From assembly GCA_963736355.1 (NCBI GenBank), contig CAVTOO010000002.1:310001-374000 (forward strand): a stretch of DNA of 64,000 nucleotides, in the 5' to 3' direction. This stretch comes from CAVTOO01 sp963736355. GTDB taxonomy: Bacteria > Pseudomonadota > Alphaproteobacteria > Rhizobiales > Xanthobacteraceae. Shown here piece by piece: positions 36,088-45,163 of the stretch. The notes under the pieces are model-generated. The model ran no database searches and was not told the origin of the DNA. It worked only from the letters and a program-made list of their open reading frames with translations. Position 1 is the first letter of the stretch. Every line of letters starts with the position of its first letter. Position numbers and translations under genes: made by a program.

Positions 36088-37508
36088 ATGCCCTCGCCCT
36101 CCTCCCTGATCGACCGCGCCGGCCTCGATACCACCGAGGTCCGAAGCCAAATCCAGCGCGGCCTGACCGGCGCCGATGATGGCGAACTGTTTCTCGAATA
36201 CCGCCAGTCGGAAGTTCTGATGTTCGATAATGGCCGCCTCAAGCAGGCGACCTACGATACCTCGCAGGGTTTCGGCCTGCGTGCCGTCAAGGGTGATGCG
36301 GTCGGCTACGCCCATGCCTCCGACGTGTCGATGCCGGCGCTGATGCGCGCCGCCGACGCCGTTCATGCCGTGCGCGGCGGCTATTCCGGCAAGACCGCCG
36401 ACGCCCCGCCGCGCTCCAACGTCAAACTCTATGGCGAGGACAATCCGCTTGAAGCGACCGGCTTCGAGACCAAGGTGAAGTTGCTGTCCGAGATCGACGC
36501 GTATCTGCGCGCAAAGGATCCACGTGTGCGGCAGGCGACGGTCAGCCTCGCCGCCACCTGGCAGGTGGTTGAAATCCTGCGCCCCGACGGCGAGACCTAT
36601 CGCGACGTGCGCCCGCTGGTGCGCGTCAATCTGTCGGTTGTCGCAGGCGAGGGCGACCGGCAGGAAACCGGCAGTCATGGTTTCGGCGGACGCGAGAACT
36701 TTACGCGCTTCATCGAGGCGTCGTCCTGGCGCAACGCGGCCGACGAGGCCGTGCGTCAGGCGCTGGTCAATCTCGAACTCGGTGCCGGCACCCGCCGGCA
36801 CGATGGATGTCGTGCTCGGACCCGGCTGGCCGGGCGTGATGCTGCATGAAGCCGTCGGCCACGGGCTTGAAGGCGATTTCAATCGCAAGGGCACGTCCGC
36901 GTTCGCAGGCCTTCTCGGCAAGCAGGTTGCCGCGCGCGGCGTCACCGTTGTCGATGACGGCACCATTTCATCGCGGCGCGGATCTCTCTCCATCGACGAC
37001 GAGGGCACGCCGACCAACAAGACCGTCCTGATCGAGGACGGCATTCTCGTCGGCTATATGCAGGATCGCCAGAATGCGCGGCTGATGAAGATGAAGCCGA
37101 CCGGCAACGGACGCCGCGAAAGCCACGCGCATGTGCCGATGCCGCGCATGACCAATACCTACATGCTGGCTGGCCAGCACGATCCGGCCGAAATTATCGC
37201 GTCGGTGAAGAACGGACATCTACGCGGTGAATTTCGGCGGCGGCCAGGTCGATATCACCTCGGGCAAGTATGTCTTCCAGTGCACCGAGGCCTACATCAT
37301 CGAGAACGGCAAGCTCGGCGCGCCGCTGAAAGGCGTGATGCTGATCGGCAACGGGCCGACCGATCTCAACCGCATCAGCATGGTCGGCAACGATCTCGCG
37401 CTCGATGACGGCATCGGCACCTGCGGCAAGAACGGCCAGGGCGTTCCGGTCGGCGTCGGTCAGCCGACATTGCGCATGGATGCCATCACCGTCGGCGGCA
37501 CAGGCTGA
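36088..37508 (+). CDS. tldD: Metalloprotease TldD (two frame breaks)
   Basis: TldD pairs with TldE/PmbA to form a zinc peptidase acting on unfolded or antibiotic peptides. The first frame runs to LVNLELGAG near 36787. A single extra C there (ACCCGCC for ACCGCC) leads to MDVVLGPGWPGVMLHEAVGH, where HEAVGHGLEGD holds the HExxxH zinc site. An extra A near 37217 leads to YAVNFGGGQVDITSGKYVFQ and the end LRMDAITVGGTG. Corrected length about 473 aa, standard. The partner gene is not in this window. Confidence 0.94.
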
Positions 37509-37610
37509 GGCGTCGAGAAAGTTCCCGCACTCCCAGAGTTTTTATTGCCGGAACTTCCGGGTTCTGCCGCGCGTTTGATCTTCCGTGAAACATCAACGGA
37601 GGAGATAACG

Positions 37611-37773
37611 ATGGCCGATAATAGCGGTGGTATTGGAATTCTGGGCGTCGTGATCGGCGCGGCGATCGTGCTGGGAAATCGGCTTCTTTTTCCTCAACGG
37701 AAATTTCGGCGGCGGCAGCCCCAAGAGCGTGAACCTGAACATCAACCCGCCGGCAACTACCTCGCCGAAGTAA
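37611..37773 (+). CDS. Tiny single-TM protein (one frame break)
   Basis: A protein of about 53 aa once one extra A near 37675 (GGGAAATCGG for GGGAATCGG) is removed: it starts MADNSGGIGILGVVIGAAIV, continues with an FFFLNGNF turn and ends NINPPATTSPK. A clear SD (GGAGGAG) lies 8 nt upstream of the ATG, which supports it as a gene. Uncorrected, the frame runs on to 37859 without sense. Similar tiny one-helix proteins are frequent in Bradyrhizobium; function unknown. Confidence 0.7.
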
Positions 37774-37809
37774 GCGCGGGCGCGCGGGCGCGGCGGACAA
37801 TATCCGCGC

Positions 37810-38389
37810 CTAGCGCACCACGCCGGCGATGCAACACGGCTTGCGCCGTGGTGGTTTGACCTCGGACTTCAGGAAGCAGCGCGGCGCGGGCCCAACAAAG
37901 CCGGCGCGCGCGAAGGTCCAGGCCCGGCACTTCGGATCGCCCTGGCAGGCTTCCTTGCATTGTGAAGCCGACGCATCCGCCTTCATTTCAAAATTGCGAA
38001 AGTCGCCGCCGTAGCGGTCGATGAACATTTCGAATTCGCCGCTACGCGGCTCGACGACGCTGGCGCCACGAATTCCCGAGACATGACCCGCGCTCTCGGC
38101 CGGCGCCGGCACACTTGTTTTCAGCGCACACATCGCGCGCTCGCCGCTCGCGGTGGGCCACGAAAAGCTCCAGGCCTGGCAGCGCCGGTCGCGTTCGCAG
38201 CGCTGCGCGCAATCCTTGGGGTCCGCAGACCAGAAGAAGCCTGCGCTGAAAATCCGACCCCGGCCGATCGAAGCCTTCCTGCGCGCTCACAGGCCGCGCG
38301 TCCCACGTCGCAACCATGACCAGCGCACCGATCATCGCGAGCGGCACGGCAAGGACACGGAGCAAACTGGGCAAAATGGAATTGATCAT
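37810..38389 (-). CDS. Secreted protein with two PAN/Apple-like domains (frame broken)
   Basis: An exported protein of about 190 aa. The signal peptide (LPSLLRVLAVPLAMIGALVM, then VSAQEGFDRPGSDFQ) is read from ATG 38389. A frame change near 38260 and 38210 gives a first module (DCAQRCERDRRCQAWSFSW) and an intact second frame gives the other (SQCKEACQGDPKCRAWTFAR). Both show the PAN/Apple pattern C-x3-C-x5-C-x-A-W-(S/T)-F. PAN domains bind proteins or sugars; the target is unknown. It ends PRRKPCCIAGVVR. Confidence 0.72.
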
Positions 38390-38455
38390 CAAAGGGCCTG
38401 CAGGGTCAGGTCCACCAGACAAGGTCATTAATGTACGGCCGATGAACAGAGGCCG

Positions 38456-39828
38456 TCAAAACGCATATTCGTCATAGGCCGGTACAACCGACCGGTTCCA
38501 GGGGCCATTGAATTTATCAAGCAAATCGTCGGCCGGGGTACGGCCGGCCGCGGCCAGCGCATCCAGCGGTTCAAGATATCGTGTCTCGTCGCGGCCCTCG
38601 GAATCGAGCCTTCGGCGGCGGCGCAGACCTTCGCGCGCCAGCCGCAATGCCTCGCGTGCGATATCTGCCGCCGAACGGTTGCCGATCATGGCTTTCAGTC
38701 CCTGCGTCGGCACGGCGTCGCGCAGCTTCTGGCGGTCGTCTGCGCTCCAGCCCTTCACCAGATCCCACGCGGCATCCAGCATGGCGTCGTCATAAAGAAG
38801 CCCGACCCAGAACGCCGGGAATGCCGGCAGCCGTCGCCAGCGCGCGCCATCGCCGCCGCGCATTTCGAGATACCGCTTCAGCCGGACTTCCGGGAAAATC
38901 GTCGAGATATGATTGGCCCAGTCCGACAGCGTCGGCTTCTCGCCCGGCAGCTTCGGATTCTTGCCTTCGAAGAAATCGCGGAACGAGGTTCCGGCGACGT
39001 CGATATAATCCTCATCACGCTTGACGAAATACATCGGCACATCGAGCGCGTAATCGACCCAGCGCTCAAAGCCCATGCCCGGTTCGAACGCCCACGGCAA
39101 CATGCCGGCGCGGTCGATTGTCGACGTCGCGCCAGATCTCGGAGCGGAACGACACAAAGCCGTTGGGCTTGCCTTCGGTGAACGGCGAATTGGCGAACAG
39201 CGCGGTGGCGATCGGCTGCAGCGCCAGCGACACACGCAGCTTCTTGACCATGTCGGCCTCGGAGGAGAAGTCGAGATTGGTCTGCACCGTGCAGGTGCGA
39301 TACATCATGTCGAGGCCGTATTTGCCGACCTTCGGCATGTAGTCGGTCATGATGCGGTAGCGGCCCTTCGGCATCATCGGAATTTCGGAGCGCGACCAGC
39401 TCGGCGTCATACCGAGCCCGAGGAAGCCGATGCCGAGCGGCATCGCCACTTCGCGCACCTGCGCCAGATGCGACATCAGTTCCGAGCAGCGTCTGGTGCA
39501 CATTGTCGAGCGGCGCGCCGGACAATTCGAACTGCCCGCCGGGCTCGAGCGAGATCGCCCCGCCGCCGGTGACGTCATGCAGACCGATGATATTGCCGCG
39601 CTCCATGATCGGCTCCCAGCCGAGCAGCAGCTTCATGCCCTCGAGCAGCGCGCCGATACCGCGCGGCCCCTCATAGGGAACAGGCCGCAGCGTTCCAAGC
39701 CGGAACGGAGTCTTCTCATGCTCCGTGCCGATGCGGAACTGCTCCTTCGGCTTGCTGCCCGCCTCGAACCACGCAACGAGATCGTCGCGCGAATTCAGGG
39801 GCGTCATATCGATCTGGTCACGGGCCAT
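38456..39828 (-). CDS. gshA: Glutamate-cysteine ligase (two frame breaks)
   Basis: GshA joins glutamate and cysteine, the first step of glutathione synthesis; this is the alphaproteobacterial/plant-type GCL of about 457 aa. The N-terminus FRIGTEHEKTPFRLG and GGQFELSGAPLDNVHQT are in one frame. Near 39485 it changes to MMPKGRYRIMTDYMPKVGKY and LDMMYRTCTVQTNLDFSSE; near 39120 to RAGMLPWAFEPGMGFERWVD, running cleanly to the stop. The start at 39828 has GGAAG five bases upstream; ATG 39840 is an alternative. Confidence 0.94.
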
Positions 39829-39870
39829 GAAGTCTTCCAAGTCAACGGGTTCGAGAGGACAGTTGCGCGA

Positions 39871-40404
39871 TCAATGAACGCTTGCGGGAGTTTTCAGACG
39901 CTCAAGCAATTGCGCAAGCTTTTGCGCCTCGGCGTCACTCAGCCTGGAGCCGACATGACGCTCGATGGCAGCGGAATAGGCACTCCACATTTTCTTCTGC
40001 ATATCGCGGCCGGCGTCGGTGATGCCGACGAAATTGCCACGCTTGTCGACCGCGCACTGCATGCGCACGGCAAGCTCGGCTTCGACCAGCCGGTCGATCA
40101 GCCGCGACAGGCCGTATTGCGGCAGCAGCATAAGCTTCTCCAGCTCGACCGGACGCAGCACACCGCGCGGCGCGCGCGACAATTCCAGCAGCAGATCATA
40201 CCAGCACAGCGGCGGGAAACCCGCGTCCTTCAACTCGCCCTCGATCGCATCGATCAAGGTGTGCTGCACGCGGATGAGACCGGTCCAGCGGCAGTGGTAT
40301 TGGCGGAGGGACGTCGTGCCATGCCGACGCTTATACACCGCCACGCGGCACAATCCACCGGCTCTATGCACATGCATGGAGTTGACTTGTTCATGCAAAT
40401 GCAT
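39871..40404 (-). CDS. MarR-family transcriptional regulator
   Basis: A winged-helix MarR regulator: dimer helix (LIRVQHTLIDAIEGELKD), HTH (RPVELEKLMLLPQYGLSRLI with DRLVEAELAVRMQC) and wing (DKRGNFVGITDAGRDM). The span given is the whole open frame, 177 aa; the first 35 residues are unlike MarR proteins. A natural start may be ATG 40322 in the neighbouring frame (MARRPSANTTAA) joined to WTGLIRVQ by one missing base near 40285. Upstream inverted repeats at 40397-40432 would then lie in its promoter as autoregulatory operators. Confidence 0.82.
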   Translation of the reverse strand: MHLHEQVNSMHVHRAGGLCRVAVYKRRHGTTSLRQYHCRWTGLIRVQHTLIDAIEGELKDAGFPPLCWYDLLLELSRAPRGVLRPVELEKLMLLPQYGLSRLIDRLVEAELAVRMQCAVDKRGNFVGITDAGRDMQKKMWSAYSAAIERHVGSRLSDAEAQKLAQLLERLKTPASVH

Positions 40405-40432
40405 TTATTTGAATGCAACCGCATTGAATGCG
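40382..40432. promoter_or_regulatory. Candidate MarR operator/promoter region between marR-like gene and radC
   Basis: An AT-rich island in GC-rich DNA. It holds AAATGCATTT (40397-40406, perfect palindrome), TGCATT-N6-AATGCA (40400-40417) and CGCATT-G-AATGCG (40420-40432). A plus-strand promoter-like TTGACT (40382) N17 TTATTT (40405) overlaps the first two. The repeated GCATT/AATGC half-sites suggest regulator binding; the link to the MarR protein is inference. Confidence 0.5.
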
Positions 40433-40536
40433 CCGTCGATTCGCGATGTGCGCCGGGAAGCTTCGGCAAGACGCCGGCCATTTTCAAAACGCGCTGACTG
40501 AGTTATGTTTGCGGCGGGGAGCACCTGCCGCAAACG

Positions 40537-41226
40537 ATGTCCGAGACCGCCGAGCCGCCGCATTATCACGGCCATCGCCAGAGGTTGCGCCAGCGCTTTC
40601 GCATGGCGGGCGCGGGCGCGCTGTCTGAATATGAATTGATGGAGCTGGTGCTGTTTCGCGCCGTGCCCCAGCGTGACGTCAAGGAACTTGCGAAGGCGCT
40701 GATCGCCCGCTTCGGCTCCTTCGCCGAAGCCGTCAATGCGCCACCCGATCGCCTCGCCGAGATCAAGGGCGTCGGCGACGCCATCATCACCGAACTCAAA
40801 CTCGTCGCCGCGACCGCAAGCCTCGTCGCCCGCGGCGAGGTCAAGCAGCGGGCCGTGCTGTCGTCATGGCAGGCGGTGATCGACTATTGCCGCACAGCCA
40901 TGGCCTTTGCCGACAAGGAGCAGTTCCGCGTGCTGTTCCTCGACAAGCGCAATCATCTGATCGCCGATGAAGTGCAGCAGACCGGCACGGTCGATCATAC
41001 GCCGGCCTATCCGCGCGAAGTGGTCAAACGCGCCCTCGAATTGTCGGCAACTGCAATCGTGCTGGTGCACAATCATCCCTCGGGCGATCCGACGCCATCG
41101 ACCGCCGACATTCAGATGACGAAGCAGATCGCCGACATTGCAAAATCGCTCGGCATCGAACTGCACGATCACATCATCGTCGGACGCCATGGCCACGCGA
41201 GCCTGCGCAACCTGAAGTTGATGTGA
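40537..41226 (+). CDS. radC: RadC/UPF0758 JAB-domain protein
   Basis: A 229-aa RadC-family protein with an N-terminal helix-hairpin-helix-like region (RLAEIKGVGDAIITELKL) and a C-terminal MPN/JAB metalloprotease-like fold carrying the metal motif HNHPSGDPTPSTADIQMT. Despite its name, a direct DNA-repair role is not well supported in the family; the biochemical function is open. The ATG at 40537 is preceded by weak SD. Divergent from the MarR-like gene. Confidence 0.94.
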   Translation: MSETAEPPHYHGHRQRLRQRFRMAGAGALSEYELMELVLFRAVPQRDVKELAKALIARFGSFAEAVNAPPDRLAEIKGVGDAIITELKLVAATASLVARGEVKQRAVLSSWQAVIDYCRTAMAFADKEQFRVLFLDKRNHLIADEVQQTGTVDHTPAYPREVVKRALELSATAIVLVHNHPSGDPTPSTADIQMTKQIADIAKSLGIELHDHIIVGRHGHASLRNLKLM

Positions 41227-41371
41227 GCTTCGGCGTCCCTGTGCCCGGTTCTTGAGGCCCGAGACCGGCCGGCGAGGTGCGAGTTGATCCGAATCAACCC
41301 GGATCGTGCCCAATCAGGCTTACTTTGTACTTCCCCCGTATGTGCGGCAGGCAGGGAGCGAAGCGAGCGGA

Positions 41372-41815
41372 ATGCACAGCCTCGAGACCAGCCCGGCCGA
41401 TGCCATGCGACACGCAGGGGCGCGTTCACCCTGGCTGACGGCGGTCGCGATCGTGGCAATCGTCTTCGGCCTTGCGACCATCGCGTCGGGCGGATTTGCG
41501 ATCTTCGGCGGCGCCACCGCGCGCGCGGCGCTGGGACAGGTGGTGCCGTTCATCGTATGGTTCAACTTTCTCGCCGGCTTCGCCTATGTGCTTGCCGGGA
41601 TCGGATTGCTGAAACAGTTGCGGTGGTCGGCATGGCTATCGGCCGCGATCGCTGCTGTCACCATCCGGGCATTTCTCAGCCTCGGCATGCATATTCTTCA
41701 GGGTGGCGCCTACGAGATGCGGACGGTCGGCGCGATGACATTGCGCAGTCTGATCTGGATCGCGATCGCCATCATCGCATTCCGGACACTGAACCGTCCG
41801 ACACAGACCGGGTGA
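41372..41815 (+). CDS. Four-helix membrane protein of unknown function
   Basis: A 147-aa protein with four predicted TM helices (WLTAVAIVAIVFGLATIASG; VVPFIVWFNFLAGFAYVLAG; WSAWLSAAIAAVTIRAFLSL; LRSLIWIAIAIIAFRTL). No named family is recognised. It ends 39 bp before the HlyD-type gene on the same strand, so it may belong to the exporter operon. ATG 41372 lies after GAGCGG; a longer frame begins at 41306. Confidence 0.65.
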   Translation: MHSLETSPADAMRHAGARSPWLTAVAIVAIVFGLATIASGGFAIFGGATARAALGQVVPFIVWFNFLAGFAYVLAGIGLLKQLRWSAWLSAAIAAVTIRAFLSLGMHILQGGAYEMRTVGAMTLRSLIWIAIAIIAFRTLNRPTQTG

Positions 41816-41854
41816 CGCCGGAATTTGTCCGCAGGTGAAGACAGGAAATTCTCC

Positions 41855-43034
41855 ATGATCCGTTTCGCCGGCCGTTCGCTCAAGACGACGTACTTGGTGG
41901 GCTTTATCGGCCTCATCGCCGCAATCGCGGGCGCCGTGTGGTTTCTCGGAAATCGCCCGATCACGGTGCAGGTGGCCTCTGTCGAGGACAATGTCGTCGT
42001 GCGGGTCTTCGGTCTTGGCACCGTGGAAGCCCGGGTGCTCTCGAGAATCGGTTTCGAGATCGGCGCCACGCTTGTCGAACTCAATGCCGACCACGGCGAC
42101 CGCGTGGGCAAGGGCCAGGTGCTGGCACGCCTCAACACCGGCGAGCAGGAAGCAAAGGTCGCCAAGGCGCGCGCCGCAACGCTTGTCGCGGCGGTCAGCA
42201 TCAAGAAGGCCGAGGCCAATCTCGAAAAGGCGCAGGCGGTGTTTGCGCAAAAGCAGGAGGCCAACCGGCGCAGGCAGGCACTCGTCGGACGCGACATCGT
42301 CACTCAGCAGTCGGCGGAAGAAGCCGTCAGGGACGAAGCCGTCGCGCGGGCCGATGTTGCCGTCGCCGACAGCGAGACGGACGGCGCCAAGGCACAATTG
42401 ACCGACGCCCGGGCGCAGCTCCAGTTCGAGGAAACCATGCTGCGTCACAGGACGCTGGTTGCGCCATACGATGCGCTTGTCGTCGAGCGCCACAAGGAAA
42501 TCGGCACCGTCATCAAGCCCGGCGATCCGATTTTCACGCTGATCGCGGTGGATAGCTATTGGGGCCTGGCGCATATCGATGAGGCACGCGCAGGCTTCAT
42601 CGACGAAGGCCAGAGCGTCGATGCGCGCCTGCGATCGCGGCCGCAAGATACGTTTACAGGCCGCGTGGTCCGCGTCGGTCTCGAAAGCGATCGGGTGACA
42701 GAAGAGCGACGCGTCTTCATCAAGGGCGACAACCCGCCGCGACAGGCTTTCCTCGGCGAGCAAACGGAATTCTGGATCACGGTCGCAAAGCTCGACAAGG
42801 CGCTGCTCGTACCGGAGGCCGTCGTGCACGGCTATGACGGCCGTCAGGGCCGTGTGTGGACCGTCGAAGCCGGCCGCCTGCAGCGCTCGCATGGTGAAAT
42901 TCCGGCATCGCACCGAGGACGCGCGACTCGAAATCGTCGACGGGTTGCCCGAAGGCGCGCGCGTCGTCTCTCGGCTGGAAGACGGCCTGCGCGAAGGCCG
43001 GGCCGCGCGCACGATCGAAGTCTCGCAAAAATGA
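41855..43034 (+). CDS. HlyD/RND-type membrane fusion protein (one frame break)
   Basis: Periplasmic adaptor of an ABC exporter. One N-terminal TM (TYLVGFIGLIAAIAGAVWFL), a lipoyl-like half (LNADHGDRVGKGQVLARLNT), a long coiled-coil hairpin (AKARAATLVAAVSIKKAEAN onward), the returning half (HRTLVAPYDALVVERHKEIG) and beta-barrel domain (DSYWGLAHIDEARAGFIDEG). A frame change near 42890 leads to the C-terminal ARLEIVDGLPEGARVVSRLE. Its stop overlaps the permease start (ATGA), proving an operon. Corrected length about 392 aa. DevB-like by arrangement. Confidence 0.87.
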
Positions 43035-44165
43035 ATCTCGCTTACCGCGACATTCGTCACAACCTCGGCAGGTTCCTTCTGACCTGCGTCGGGCTTGGAC
43101 TGCTGCTCGGCGTGGTGCTGGCGATGATCGGCATCTACCGCGGCCTTGTCGTCGATGCCCTGACGATCGCGCGCGCGCCGGCCATCGACATCTGGGTGGT
43201 GGAAGCCAACACGCGCGGTCCCTTTGCCGAAGCGTCCCAGATTCCAGGCGATACGCGCGAGGCGATTGCCCGCATTGCCGGCGTAGCCGACGGCCGGCAG
43301 CATCACCTATCAGACCGTCGAAGCGCTGCATCGCGGCAACAAGCTCAGACTCTATGTCATCGGCTACGAGCCCACGCGCCCGGGCGGGCCGCCCAATCTC
43401 GTGCAAGGCCGCCATATCGGCCGCAGCCATTATGAACTGGTCGCCGACCGATCGTCCGGTCTTGAGATCGGCGACAGGATCCTGCTTGGACGCGGCACGT
43501 TCAGCGTGGTCGGCCTGACCCAGAACCAGGTCAACACCGGTGGCGATCCAGCGATTTATGTCACGCTGCTCGACGCACAGAAGCTGCAGTTCGACCTCGC
43601 CCCACCTGCCGCGCGCATTCAGGTCGCCCGAGGCACCGGAGGGGCGAACCGTGACAACGTCAATACGGTGGTCGCGCGCCTGCAACCGAACGCATCGCCT
43701 GACGCCATTGCCGAAACGGTCCGGCGCTGGAAACACCTCGCCGCCATTACCCAGGAGGAACAGGAGACCATCCTGACACGCTCGCTCGTCGATCGCGCGC
43801 GACGGCAGATCGGCCTCTTTACTTCCCTGCTGCTGACGGTCTCCGCCGTCATCATCGCGCTGATCATCTACACGATGACAATGGAAAAACTCCGGCAGAT
43901 TGCCACACTGAAGCTGATCGGCGCACCGGATCGCAAGATTGTCGGCATGATCGTGCAGCAGGCTCTCGCACTCGGCTTCATCGGGTTCACGATCGGCACC
44001 ACCCTCATTTTCAATATCAAGGACTTCTTCCCTCGCCGCGTCGTGCTTGAGCCGGACAACGTGACGACTCTCGGAGCAATCGTGTTTGCGGTCTGCATTC
44101 TGTCGAGCGGGCTTGGTGTGCGGGTCGCGCTCAAGGTGGACCCGGCGACGGCGCTTGGGGGCTGA
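43031..44165 (+). CDS. ABC exporter permease, FtsX/DevC type (one frame break)
   Basis: A MacB/FtsX-fold permease. TM1 (FLLTCVGLGLLLGVVLAMIG) precedes a large periplasmic domain; three C-terminal TM helices follow (LFTSLLLTVSAVIIALIIYT; QQALALGFIGFTIGTTLIFN; LGAIVFAVCILSSGLGVRVA) with the coupling segment EKLRQIATLKLIGAPDRKIV. Near 43292 one extra G (GCCGACGGCCGGC for GCCGACGCCGGC) breaks the frame; the expected reading there is GSITYQTVEALHRGNKLRLY. Corrected length about 377 aa. It starts inside the adaptor stop and ends one base before the ATPase start region. Confidence 0.87.
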
Positions 44166-44166
44166 C

Positions 44167-44895
44167 ATGGCCGAACTCAAGCCCCTCGTCCGGCTCAAAG
44201 GAATTTCCAAGCATTTCGGCAGCGGAGAGACGCGCGTCGATGCTCTCAGGGACGTGTCGATCGACATCTACCCTCGGCAGGTCGTTGCCCTGCTGGGCCC
44301 GTCCGGGTCGGGGAAGACCACGCTCCTCAACGTCATTGGCGGCATCCTTGAGCCCTCCGCGGGCTCCATGGAACTCGACGGTGAGCCGATCATCAGGGAT
44401 GGCCAATGGCTCAGCAGCGATCTGCGAAAACTGAGGCTCGACAAAATCGGCTTCATCTTCCAGTTCCACAATCTGCTGCCGTTTCTCGACGCCACCGACA
44501 ATGTCGCCATTGTTCTGCAACTGGCCGGAATGGATATGGCCGCCGCTCGCCAGCGCGCGTCGGATTTGCTCGACTATCTGGAGGTCGGCAACCGCAAGAA
44601 TTCCATGCCGTCCAAGCTGTCCGGTGGCGAGGCTCAACGCGTATCGATTGCCCGCGCGCTGGCCAACCGCCCGCGCATCATTCTCGCGGACGAGCCGACC
44701 GCAGCGCTGGATTCCAAGCGCGCCGGCATTGTCATGGATCTTTTACGCAAATTGGCTGTCGAGCAGGATGCCGCGATCATCGCGGTCACGCACGACGAAA
44801 AGATCTTCGATCGCTTCGATCACATCTTCATGCTGCGCGACGGCCGGCTTGAAGACGGTCATCACGAGCAAGATGCATCAGCCGGCCGCGTATAA
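44167..44895 (+). CDS. ABC exporter ATP-binding protein (LolD/DevA/MacB type)
   Basis: A 242-aa ATPase of the FtsE/LolD/DevA group. Walker A GPSGSGKTTLLN, Q-loop IFQFHNLLPFLDATDN, signature LSGGEAQRVSIARAL, Walker B IILADEPTAALD and switch His in AVTHDEKIF are all intact. ATG 44167 follows the permease stop directly. With the adaptor and permease it forms a complete DevBCA/MacAB-like exporter; no outer-membrane TolC gene is nearby. Possible cargo (lipid, glycolipid, peptide, macrolide) is unknown. Confidence 0.93.
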   Translation: MAELKPLVRLKGISKHFGSGETRVDALRDVSIDIYPRQVVALLGPSGSGKTTLLNVIGGILEPSAGSMELDGEPIIRDGQWLSSDLRKLRLDKIGFIFQFHNLLPFLDATDNVAIVLQLAGMDMAAARQRASDLLDYLEVGNRKNSMPSKLSGGEAQRVSIARALANRPRIILADEPTAALDSKRAGIVMDLLRKLAVEQDAAIIAVTHDEKIFDRFDHIFMLRDGRLEDGHHEQDASAGRV

Positions 44896-45039
44896 TTTTC
44901 GGCGTGAAGCCAGCGCAACGCCTGCACAATCTGAAATTGTATGCGGCTCCGTTCCACTGCCGTCTTATGCGCAAATCGTTCGAGCGCGACAGGTACTATT
45001 CCGATAGATGCATGTTAATTAAGCGAAGGATTATTGCTG

Positions 45040-45059
45040 CAATGCGGGGCGCCGCATTG
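45040..45059 (+). terminator. Possible hairpin terminator of the exporter operon
   Basis: CAATGCGG-GGCG-CCGCATTG, an 8-bp stem followed by TTAATCATA, in an AT-rich 268-bp gap between the exporter ATPase and the GGDEF-EAL gene. The T-run is short, so the terminator call is tentative. Confidence 0.35.
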
Positions 45060-45163
45060 TTAATCATAGAACCAAACACGCGGGCGAGTTTCACTGCAGA
45101 ACGCACACAGGTAAAAAACATAAACGGGTTCTGCTTCAGTATCGGCGGTGCAAGAGGCCGCCA

